40,366 nucleotides of DNA from Beroe ovata (lineage: Eukaryota; Ctenophora; Nuda; Beroida; Beroidae): assembly GCA_946803715.1 (NCBI GenBank), contig CAMPET010000078.1, forward strand, positions 80,797 to 121,162, read 5' to 3'. This document shows, in pieces, positions 21,241 to 33,000 of the stretch. Both the position numbers and the translations under genes were made by a program. The notes under the pieces are model-generated. The model was not told where the DNA came from. It did no database searches and saw only the letters and a list, made by a program, of their open reading frames with translations. The first letter of the stretch is position 1. Each line of letters begins with the position of its first letter.

Positions 21241-24200
21241 GTAGCGCCGCTGCACAACCTTGCCGCCATGTTAGAACTGGACGGCTGAGCCACCCATCGC
21301 CTGGTGTCTCCTTACATTGCGGAGCTATATATTTCAGATACATATTTTAATCGCATTACATTGAGCAGGTAGTTTCAGCTTTCTCTCCCATGATGCGGAT
21401 TCAAGCGTCTGCTCTTGATCACCAGCTACTTTCTCCTCTCCCCTCCTCACTTTTATAGCGATCTCGCATTGTAGGGTTTCATACCTTGCTCGTCTGCAGA
21501 TGGCCGGCCTGTGAGAGACGTTGGTATGTGTTGTACAGCTATATGTTTTGAGTAAGACAAGTGGCGTGTGCCACTACTGCTATAGACAATCGTGTCTGTG
21601 CCCAGTGTAAACAGTATAGACAGAACAGTGTGTTTGCCGCTGTGGTATGGTATGCTGATTACCGAGATCAATATCTTACATCATGGTAACATAATGCAGA
21701 TAGCACAATCCCTGGGTATAGCACTAGAGAGTAGGTAGTGATTATAATAGTGATGATATCGTCATTCAGTGATAGTAGTACTCAGCTATAGGTAGTCATG
21801 CTTATCTTGGATCAAGTGGTCACGGTTATTGGAAGATGTTTACTGTTTTTAAGATTTTTCGTCAACTTTTTGCTACTGGGTTGTTATTTTGCACCCACTT
21901 CTTTTTCGTAATTTGTTATTGAACCCCTCTCAAGGACAGAAAACAGATCTCGATTCTCGTACTATATTTGTGGTGTCATTCGTCGGCCCAATCATCATGT
22001 TGTGGTTGTTGTATCCTATAGTGGGGTCACTGGGGTGGGGCCTGTGACAATACTTGAGACCAATTCCTGACACACCGCACATATAGCTACAATGTATCGC
22101 ATAGTTTCCTGAAAACAATAAGAGAAACCACTGATATTGGTTTGTTACATGCACGCTATATTATATTGTACCTGTGCAAAGAGCACACACATGCGGTAGT
22201 CCTGATAAAGAGAGATCCCTCCCACGATCCACATTGTCGTCATGTGACCACATATTGTCACATGACCACATTGTCTCCCAATCACGGCATGTGACGGGCT
22301 GTTGCTGAACCTGGAATATCACGTGAACTATCAGTATCACTTCCTATAGCTTCTTCAGGGAACTTATTTCGTTTGTATCATACCTTTTTCCCCATTATTT
22401 TCAGCGTAAAAAAATTTGATCCAGGGCCTTGACCAGGTTATCAGTTATGGTGTCACTAACAATTGCTCACACTCTCAACTCACGTATTTTGTGACAGCTT
22501 TACACACTACATAGCTCTCTGACCACGTGTCTGGTAGCTCCAACTGTCACGTGACGATTTAGTACATCACGTGACATGAGCTGCAGCTTGTCAGAATGCG
22601 CATTCCACAACCACATTGATAACAATTTGTGATGGGCAGCTGTTGCAGCAAAACGTTAGCAAGTACAAACTGATAAATACAAAGACACGTGTGTTCCGAT
22701 ATCGGCCGCGTGCAATAATAAGTATCGTGGTGCGGCAAGCGGCAAGCGGCCCAGGATCTCGAGCTTAGCCGCTTTATCATATCGATAGATTTGACATTAT
22801 TTGTTCGTATGGTATATGTGTTTTGAGGTGTTCAATTCCTCTAGCTGCTATGACCAATGGAATTGGAATGGCTTTGAGGAATGGCCACCTGTGATTCTGA
22901 TGTTCATGATCAGAGCCTGCTATGTCTATAATCATCCCATTTCTATCGCTTAATCCATGACCGTACCACTAGAAGTAGACTTCAACTTTCAAGGTTATTC
23001 ACGTGTTCAGTTTATATTAGCTCCTTATTAAAGTTAATGTCAAATATCCAATGACTGCTTTTATCTATTCTATTGTCATTAAATTTAATTTGAGCGTCAC
23101 CCTTCTTGCAACTATTTTACTTCTATGACCATGATTGATTCTGAAAAATCCTCTGTAGTGCTCAAACAGTTGATTCAATTGCCATGGAACCGATGGGACT
23201 ATTGAATTTGGTATTTCAATTATTTTAGTTCCAGAAGTCCACACTATTAGGTTCGGTTCGGTAGACCATATTATAATTGCACTTGTAGCTGTGCTTCTTC
23301 GCTTACAGTTACAGCACTTCCTTTGATCAATCATGCCAACGAATTGTCATGACGTCATAAAGAAGAATCTATACTTTCAGTCTCTAGATTCGATTACTAC
23401 TTCAAATTCAAATTCCTGATTCTCATCACAGTTGCTGCACATTGTCCCTTGGAAACTGGACAGTGGACATTGGATTAGCCGTCCACTGCCTGATCTCTTC
23501 AGCTGAAGATCCAGGCGTCCAAACATTGATCATACCCCTCCATCACGTCTGTTTTCATTCTATTTTTGGTAGATTGGCAGCTAAACTTATCTCTTATGAT
23601 GAAGTTGATGTGATCAGACGATACAAACCATGGTGGACATGCCCTTCTCCCTCACAGCAGTGGTATTTGTGTGTGTCTAGACATTGCAATCGTATTACGA
23701 TCACCAGCTCCACTGCAAATCCTATTATTCTCTGCAGTTCACCGTGTGATTCATATGTTGACAAGGCAGCTGCCATCTATGTATGCTCCACAAGCTGCAC
23801 CTATATGTGAAGTGAACGGCAGAAAGGCCTAATCATTTGGTGAAATAACTCGGGAAAGCAATAAGCATGTATAGTACTCATAGTGTCCATACTGATACAT
23901 GCCCTTCGAATTTGGTTGGATATCTTCATGATAAGATCTCAAATTTGAACTGGTTTACACTCTACAGTCTACATAGAAAATGATGGCTTGATCAGTCACG
24001 ATCACGCGGTCTTGTGCCTTTGAGAGGGAGAGATTCCAGCTGGCAACTTAGTGGCTTGTGCTACTGGCTACATCAGACTCGGTGTTCTGTTCTAACTGTG
24101 AATATAGGAAGCAATCTTTCCGCAAATAATTCTTTTCTTCCCCTCGCTCAAAGTATAATATGGACTGTACGGTTCGGCTTAATTTAAACGCAGCAATATA

Positions 24201-26490
24201 TATAGCAGCAGTTTAAATTACATACATAGATTGATTTCTGCACGTCGAAGAGCCATTGATGATAGTGGACATCATGTTTTTGTTCAGTCTTTTGTCCGTG
24301 CGATCAAATCGTTTCGCTTAATTTTAGGATGTTATTTTCTGATAGATATCTTCGATTGCGATGGTTAGACGAGTAAATTTCTTGGATCTGAACCGTTATC
24401 CATAAACCCAAGCTTTTGAGTCACCTGCTTTTTCATACACTTGAGTTTGCGAAACCGTATTCACTTTATCGATGATTATTGATTAGGTACTTATTATTTT
24501 GGCGGCTATATCTTATCTCAGTTTCAACCATTATGTGCCAAATTTCTCGAGTTAATCAGAATTTCAGGATCCATACAAAGCAGAGCTTGTATCAAGTTCA
24601 ACATCATGGTGTGATAGCGTGATACGAGAGAGAGAGAGTGTGACTGATCGTGTGATATTCGCTTAGGATAGATCACTGTGTGTGTGTGATCATATCTTCT
24701 GACCGACGTGTGAGATGTGCAGAGTTCGCGACACACATGGATACGAGATTGATTGTGTGTGTGAGCTATGATTGTTGTGAAACTCTATTTCAAGCGTAGG
24801 TAGGTACTTTCTATTCATCTATTCACTACTCTCCATCCAGCATCCCTAACTTTAGGTAGGCTGTGGAGATTCTTATTATTGGATAAGTCGTCACTGCATA
24901 GGGTTTGCTGATCGGATGTTTCCATCGTGGCTGGGTCTGATTAAAGTTGGTGCGTTGATCAGAATTCGTAGACTGGGGGCGTGGCCTCCAGTATATTGAT
25001 CCCTGATCCCAGCTTGCCCCAACATCCGTTGCTAATGAGCTGTTAAAACCTCCAATTGGTTTAGCAAGCACCTCCCACTCACCCTAGCATTTGTAAAGCA
25101 GAGTAGTGACCTCCAGCAGGCAATATTGACTGATACATGTTACGATCAATTGTTAATTGAATCTCTATTCAGTCATTGTTCTCCTATGTGGCTAGCGGTA
25201 TAAACTCTATACTACTTGTGTTACTACAGATTCTTGTAAAATTGATGAGAGTTGTATTACCCAGCACTCATTTATTCCGAAGCTCACTTTGCGTCCGCCA
25301 ACTCTCGAAAATTCCCCGATTACTTTGTCCAATGTCCATTAGATCGAAAATTTCGACGTGCTCATTACTGACACTGATAGATCAAGGATCAGGGTATTCT
25401 CCAAGTTAGTTCTCCTTTCTCCCATAATTTCACGGATTTTGTCTCTGTGCTTTTGCAGGAGAGGAGAAATATTCCCAGACTTTGCTCGAGAATGTTGAGT
25501 GCTTAGTGAGAGGAATGTCTGCAGTAAGAAACACAGCTCCAGTATTCTTGGTGATAATATGAAACGGTTATCATAACAAGCATATCGATTGGTAATATTT
25601 GAATTTGAAACATGAATGCAGGAGATAATTGATAATTGTCGATCAGCAATCAATGTCGATATTCACGGCACAAGCTGTTGGACTCGCGGGATTCTCACTC
25701 TCCCACTCTCCCTCTCGCTGCAGCTGAAGCGTACAGTTTGTTCAGTTTTCGGCAACTCGTACCAAATTTATGTCGATCATCTCGCCAACTTCTCTCAAGA
25801 TCATGCAGCTCTCAACTCTTCCTCTCTGTATCCAAGTACCTATGACATGATCATCGTGTCATAACAAATCGCTATTCTCATTCTACATGGCAGCACTCAG
25901 TAGATGAGTCCTATAATTCTGGTAATTACAGAAGCATGATCCTAGCACTTGTGTGAGTCATTCGATATCGCACGGGAACGTGTGTGCTGCACCTAAACGT
26001 CTGCCAATTAGACCGTACTTTCCCTAGACATATATACACGCTGTATGGCCAGGGGGAGGGGTTGTATTATAGCTGACCAGTACAAGTTCCATCTGTAGAG
26101 GCGTGTTCTAGATACGGGCCCAAGCTCCTATAGGGGGATAATAGCACCGTTTTGTTCACTGGCTTGCTCGATATTTCAGTCATCGCATAAATCTTGCTAT
26201 CATGCCATGAATCATAATTTAGCAAATATTGTTGTCCAGTCAGCTAACCTCATCGCAGGACTCCGGAGCCTGTGTTTGGCCACATATTGTCACGTGATTA
26301 AAACACAAATTCCCTTTGTCCGACTGACCAGAGGAGCGGTTTATCATGGTCCAAATATAGGAATTCCCGCACACACACACACACGCACACACACACACAT
26401 CCTGGTTACTTGCTATTCTGAGACAAAGATAGGGCGTTGTTTGGATCGCAACATATTATCGCGTAAAGTCACTATGCTACTGCAGTCGCC

Positions 26491-26575
26491 CTGTCCATAG
26501 CGGATAGAGGTTAGCGTGCCTGCTCGCTGGTGTAACACACTGTGTTGCAGTTCGCATTCCACAGATACCACGGGA
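26491..26575 (+). other. tRNA-like segment (possible SINE fragment or tRNA pseudogene)
   Basis: TAGCGGATAGAGG at 26498-26510 resembles an A box and CAGTTCGCATTCC at 26549-26561 a degenerate B box, about 50 bases apart as in a tRNA. The acceptor stem does not pair, the D stem is poor, and T replaces C61, so this is not a working tRNA gene. A decayed tRNA-derived SINE head is possible. Confidence 0.2.
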
Positions 26576-27071
26576 CATGCAGTATAAGGCACGTGTGACG
26601 TGTTGCTATTAAAATGGTGCTCGTCCCTTTCCTCCTGAAATAACTGTGCTATTATTGTACACTACGCGTATAACTGTGTGTCTAGACCGTTTATACTTGT
26701 CAGCGTTTAGTAAGATTATAGCTGACCTTCATATTATACTGTGACATGGGAACTCTGCATGCCATGGTCCGTCGAGGAATTCGTGTCTGTTTCATATCCG
26801 GGTGCAGTCCTTGATATTTCAGTATCTTTATCTTCGATGCGTTATTGCGTTGTCGACTGTTAGCATTGCCTGATGGCCATTTTCGATGAAATCGCTTTGA
26901 ATTTAATCCGAGTTTCATCAGAAATTTCTGATTTGGGGTCGGTTATTTGTCCACACTAGAGTGATAAATCACTCAGCAAGGTAAAGTCCAGTCAACTTCA
27001 AGAAAGGAGATATGAAGATGCGGAGTATCGATAGCTACATACCCTGAGATAGCTGTCGCCAGCTGAGATTG

Positions 27072-30000
27072 ATGCTACAGTGGTGGACTCAACTCATTAT
27101 CCTAATATTATACCTCCTCTTTGAATCAGGTGGGATCAGGATTTCATTCACAGAACATCAATGGCAACGATACTCCACTGCTCTGACCAGTGACCACATT
27201 TCATTCACAAACAGTGAACTCCAAATGATTCGGACCAAATCCGATGTATAATGTACAATGTATTGTATGTTATACATTACACAGTCTCTGTTGATATCAC
27301 GCCGCATGTGTGTAGTTATAGCAAGTCACGTGGTTTGGGGAAGAGCCAATCAGCGCGAAGTATTCCTCACGTGTGCGCGGCGCGCATATAACTGTTCTAC
27401 GCCGTGTATACATTTCTTGTTAACTTGGTTTCGCTGTTGTTGCTCTCATATACGCTCTCCCAGAAATTTGTCCCTTTTCCACTGTTCTGAACTACCTCTA
27501 AATTATTCTCATTTGTTGAACAAATTTGGAATTTTGTTGGATATTACTGAACTTCGCAGGTGTACCTTTTGATGATTTTCACTTCAATGACCGGGAATTT
27601 TTCAACAGACTCTCACACGGTCATGACGGTATGTGTTTTACTATCACTTTTCGACTTTCCTTCTCCATCAATGATAATTTTTATATTTCTTTTGATTCCT
27701 CACTGTTCACATTCTGGTCAATCGCTCTTTTGCACTTAAGATGGTTGTTCCTCTTATTCTGAACTTTTCCGATGTCGGTCAATTCCTACTCATGTTATTC
27801 CTCCTCCCTCTCAGAATCGGTTGTTATTGATGAGGGTGAGAATGTCACTCTTCCCGATATTGTATTCAACCCAGACAGTTGGGAAATTGGGAGTAGTGTA
27901 GTGGATGCAATTATCAGGGACAACGCCAACAACATACAGGTTAGGCAAATTTGGTTTGGAAAATTCTGTTTGGCAAATTCTGTCTGGCAAATTCTGTTTG
28001 GCAAATTCTTGGGCAATTCCTTAAAATTCAGATGAATTTTGAAAAAACATGAATTGTTGAATTCAGATGAATTTGAAACAGTAGCAATAGGCGGTATTTA
28101 TCATCAGTTCAAATCAAAGTTATCAATAACAATCCAATATTTACAAATATTCTAAAACACAAAATCCACAATATCACAAAATATCGAGCCCAAAGTTCAC
28201 TTGAGCCAGGGATGTCTGATGAGGTCAGACAGGAGGACCCGCTTCTCAGGGCAGGGCTCCATGCACATCCTCATGAAGTCGAGTCGGAGTGAGGAGTCAG
28301 CGCAGAGTCGTGGATCAAGCTGCTCCACACTCTTGAACTCCGTGACAGCTGTCTTGCTCTGGAAGGGACAGTCCCCCTTGAGGAGGATCCAGGAGAGACA
28401 CCCGACAGTCCAGACAGAAGCGTGGAGAGCGAAGTACTGGCCCGTGATGTAGTACTCGGGGGGAATGTACACGTCAGTTCCCCTGTACGAGTGGTAGGGA
28501 GTGTAGGAGAGGGGCTCGGCAGACCCAAAGTCGATGAGTTTGATCTGTCGGGTGAGGGGGTTGTAGAGGAGGTTCTCGTCCTTGATATCTCTGTGGTCGA
28601 CATCGTGGAGGGTCAGGTAGTAGATGACCCGGACGAGTTGTCGGATGATGTTGGAGCTCTCCTCGTCGGACAAACTCCTCCTCTCATCCATGTAGTCGAA
28701 CAGGTCCACGAAGTCGGGACAGTACTCCATGACCAGGTACCACTTCATGGAGGTGGAGTCCAGGTAGATCTCCAGGAGGGACACGATGTTGGGGTGGGAC
28801 AGGGGCTTCCACAACACGATCTCGTTAGGGAGGGTGGCGTCAAGATCAGGGATGTACGTCCTGTTCAGACACCGACTGTCGTCCATGCTCTTGACAGCCC
28901 GCAGTTCCCCGGTAGCCCGATCCTCACACAGGTAGACAGACCCGTACCCGCCCTCCCCAAGCTTCTTGAGGAGTTGGTACTTCTGTAGGAACTGTCCGGC
29001 GTCTCCGATGTGGGCAGAAGTCATGATGTGTAGGAGTTGTTGATAGATGTGTACAGGATGAAAGCAGATGAAAGGATTGGATGATTGTGCTAATTGTCTC
29101 AGGGTATTTATACCCATCTCCTCCCAATCAATGGGAGTTCCCTCATTGCTTGATTGCATTTCCTCCAATCACACACATTCCGGATCCAATTTCCTACATT
29201 CCGTGGGAGGAGTTTCCCCCTGGGTCACATGGTTCTCACGCTTGTTCCTGTCACGTGACCTGTCTCACGGCTCAATCATGGATCTGGTGGTGAGGGTCAC
29301 ATGACTCAATGTCCGGGTGCTCAACCCAATCAATGCTGTGATCACGTGAGATCTAGTTAGCTCAATCACAATCCTGTCTCCACATTTGACCGGTCATGGG
29401 AACCCATCAGGAGTGATCCCCCCATCAACCCTGATTCTAGACCGTCAGCAGCTCGTTCAATCACACAGGATCTCACGGATATAGATCATGTGACTATTGA
29501 TATCAGTGATATCATGATATTGATTATTGAAACATGTGTCTATGGTTAAACTTTCTATGGGAAGAATCAAGTAGATCATTTATTTGGAGTTCTTCAAATT
29601 CATTCTTAATTATCTGGAAATGCCAACATAATAGGTGTGAATGTTATACCTAATATCATTACATTTAAGTTCCAAAAGAATATTATTATCTGCTACTATT
29701 ATTAATTTTTTTCTGGAACTCCAGCACTCTTTCATTCATGTTCAATAGCACTTATTGATTATTCATCAATTTCCGGCAATATATACTTTTCTCACGCAAT
29801 AACTCATTCCCTAATAGAGTGGCGACAGTGCTGTGTACCCCGGTATGATAGAGCTACCCTCACCCCGAGTGAAGGTACAGTGTTCCGGTAGAGGGTGTGA
29901 TGACCGTGTTGCTATGGTAACAGCTGAAAACGGTTACTACCAGACACTACCACTGTTCGGCAGAGAAAGTGTCGTGATATCTCTCTCACTGTCCCAGGTA

Positions 30001-33000
30001 GTCAAACAAGTGTCATTGGTGTACCCTTTTACACTATGGTCAGGGTCTTCTACGATCACATCTCGAATATATATTATTTGAAAATTCCGTACGATCACTA
30101 CTCAAATTGATATGGTATCGCCCCTAAAATTGTTATGGGATACATCTTCATCCCCTTATCTAATGATGATATTGACACTTCTCTCACATTGCAGATGTTT
30201 GAAGTTCACAAGATTGACATGAACATTGTATCATCCAGCAATGCGTATCATTTCAAAGTAAGAAAGAAAATCGGGGGAACGCGGAAGACAATGTTCGAAA
30301 TTTCGAACAAAAGGATCTTGTGTGGAGTTGATTATAGTGAGGAAATCAGGTAAATCTATACTCGTCACGTCCCTTGTTTTTTGTTAGAAGGTACTGGCAG
30401 AATGTCCACTCCCAAAATCTTATCTCCCAATATTGGAACAAGTATTTCCATGATCGATAACCGCGGAGGTAATCGCTGACTCTATCATGGTATCCCCTCA
30501 TAGACGGATGTGTCTGGAGGAAGCAGAGTTCAGCTATGACCCGCAGGGAACGAGTACCCTGACATTCGGTAGCCTGGAGTCAGAGGGAGTGTCCACGAGC
30601 CGTGATTCCAACTCCCTCGTATCCAGCTCGGACCAGTGGCTGGATGAGGTAGCTGACTGGAGGAATGCCAAGATACTGGAGATAGTCCTCCTTCCACCCT
30701 CTAATGAAGTCGAGCTGGTCAGTATATGAATTCAACGAATCCAAAGGAAAGGGACTCTAAATAGTTCGAATTGAGGACTATAAGGCTTGACTTTATTTAG
30801 ACTGGTTTAGATATAAAGTCTGCCAACCATCGTTCATGATCACAATTTTCAGACGGTTTACCGACTTTCAAATCTCAAGTTGTTTGGACGCTGCTCCTGC
30901 AATGGGCATGCTGATGACTGCACGTTGGTTGGTAAAAGGTTTGACCATGGTTGCACTTTTCTGGGCTTGATATTTCATGATTGCTAAAGTACGATCCTCA
31001 AGTTTCTACCTGACCTGTAATTGTAGCTTGCTGCTCGCGCAATACATAACATGTTAAACTTAATGATCCACCTCCAGAAATAAAGTGCCACTTGCGGCCG
31101 ATTTTTGGACATTATATTGTTTAGGTACCACTGCGATTGTAGAGGTAATACCTGCGGGAGTAACTGTGAGCGATGCTGCCCTAAATTCAACGCGTTTCCA
31201 TGGCAACGAGCAAATTCTACGCATTCTAATCCTTGTACAGGTACATAGAAATTATGAAAAACTGGCGAGACTCTTTAAAAATCATTTGAACTTGGGGTCA
31301 TTTGCAATCACCAGCTTTTGCTCCAATTAAATCATTTTTACATGTCTTTAAGAAACTCCTGTGACGAGGTTGAGTGTCAAAAACAGTGAAATAGCGAAAC
31401 AGCATTGTCTCCTATCAATCTGTCCCCCTACAGAATGCCTGTGTTACGGAAAGTCTAGTTCCTGTGTGTATGACCGTGTGATTGCGTCCCAACAACGATC
31501 CTACTTGACAACCACACAGCGGGGTGGGGGTGGAGTGTGTCAGAGTTGCTCGGGGGATACCACGGGGTTCAACTGTGACACGTGCAAATCACTGTTCTAC
31601 CGTCCAGCTAACCTTACTGCATGGGCACCCTTCCCTTGTATACGTGAGTTATTGAGATAGTTGATATGAGATTGTCTTCTCTGTACATTGAATTTCAATC
31701 CAATTGCGATAGATATTTATCCATACATATTGGTTGTTCTATCACTTCAAATGGTTCACTTGCTCATCTGTTTTGCAGCCTGCGACTGCCACATGGATGG
31801 TGTTATTCGTATAGAGAGCTGGCCGGACGGCGACTGTGTGAAGGACAACACTTTCCGGAACATACAAGGACGGCAAATGCTCCCTGGACAGTGTTTTTGT
31901 AAGGACGGGTGGACAGGCCGGCGTTGTGACCAGTGTTCCCCTGGTTGGTATCCTAGTGAGACGGGGCAATGTGAACAGTGCACGTGCAACACACTCGGCT
32001 CAGTCACAAGCACGTGCAGTGATACTGGTGTTTGTGAGTGTAGAGTCGGTTACACCGGCAACAACTGCGACAAGTGTTCGGATGATGCGTTCATTTTCCC
32101 CAAATGCGCCGAAAAATGCTTCGATAACAGGGCTGGTGTCAGCTGTGAGACATGCTTGCCAGGATTTTACATGGTGAGTTTGCCAGTTGAAATATCGTAT
32201 TATCCAATCTGGTTCTTTATCTGAACTAATCTATACTATTCTTGATATCTCTGACTCTCCTACCGATCGCAGAAAGACGGGCGGTGTGTAGATTGTGAAT
32301 GCTCGTCCTACAGCTCATGTGACGCTGTCACAGGGTCATGTGACTGTCAGGAGGGTTTCTCCGGGGTCACGTGTCACACCTGCTCATCTGACCTCCTGGA
32401 GTACCCCAAATGTGAGAACTGTTCCTGTAGCAACGAGGGTACACTCGCAGGGTGCAATGACTGTCAATGCAAGGTATGTTTGATTATCCCTTGGTGCGAG
32501 GTGACATCCTATAATTAAAGAGCTCAAACAGCTCTAGAGCTTGTTTGATAGCTATAGAGTAATACTTAATAGAGTATAGTTCCGATTCGTGAATGTCCCT
32601 TGCGTGAGACATAAGATGTTCATGAAACATTGATCAAGTGTTTCATGCTCACCTCATATCTAATTCACAAAATCTCACCTCACATTACCCCCCCTCTGCA
32701 ACCTACAGAGTGCAGTGAGAGGGACCCGCTGTGACACGTGCAAAACTGGTCACTTTGGGCTGAGTCACGTACATCGGCAGACAGGGTGTCTGCAGTGTTA
32801 CTGTTCCCACGTGACTGCTCAGTGTTCTGCTGCTGTCGCCGCACAATCCACTGTATCCTCTCTCTTCGATTTTTCTACCGATGGGTAAGGAGTTGTTTAA
32901 AACAACATCATACTTCGGATTCTACGACTACAGAATATAACAACTTGTTATATTCTGTAGTCGTAGAATCCGAAGTATGATGCTAGAAATAATATCATGA

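Larger units (their letters stand above)
20670..27071. other. Long stretch without a supportable gene
   Basis: I find no gene I can defend here. Open frames reach 122 codons (23442-23810, +) but have no family signature. One short frame, 25459-25523, has good acceptor and donor signals yet no neighbour. Local items: GTGGTGG-T-CCACCAC palindrome near 20890, CACGTG-rich patches at 22240-22580, (GT)n at 21141-21240, (AC)n at 26369-26400, and a tRNA-like segment near 26491. It may hold regulatory DNA or genes of a family I cannot see. Confidence 0.4.

Noticed and set aside
23442-23810. 122-codon plus-strand frame as a gene
   Set aside because: No recognisable domain and no credible splice partners; composition looks like chance.
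26491-26575. Functional tRNA gene
   Set aside because: A- and B-box-like words are present but the acceptor, D and T stems do not pair properly.
28422-28988. 188-codon plus-strand frame
   Set aside because: Antisense shadow of the PIM-like kinase; low-complexity V/G/D/E translation.
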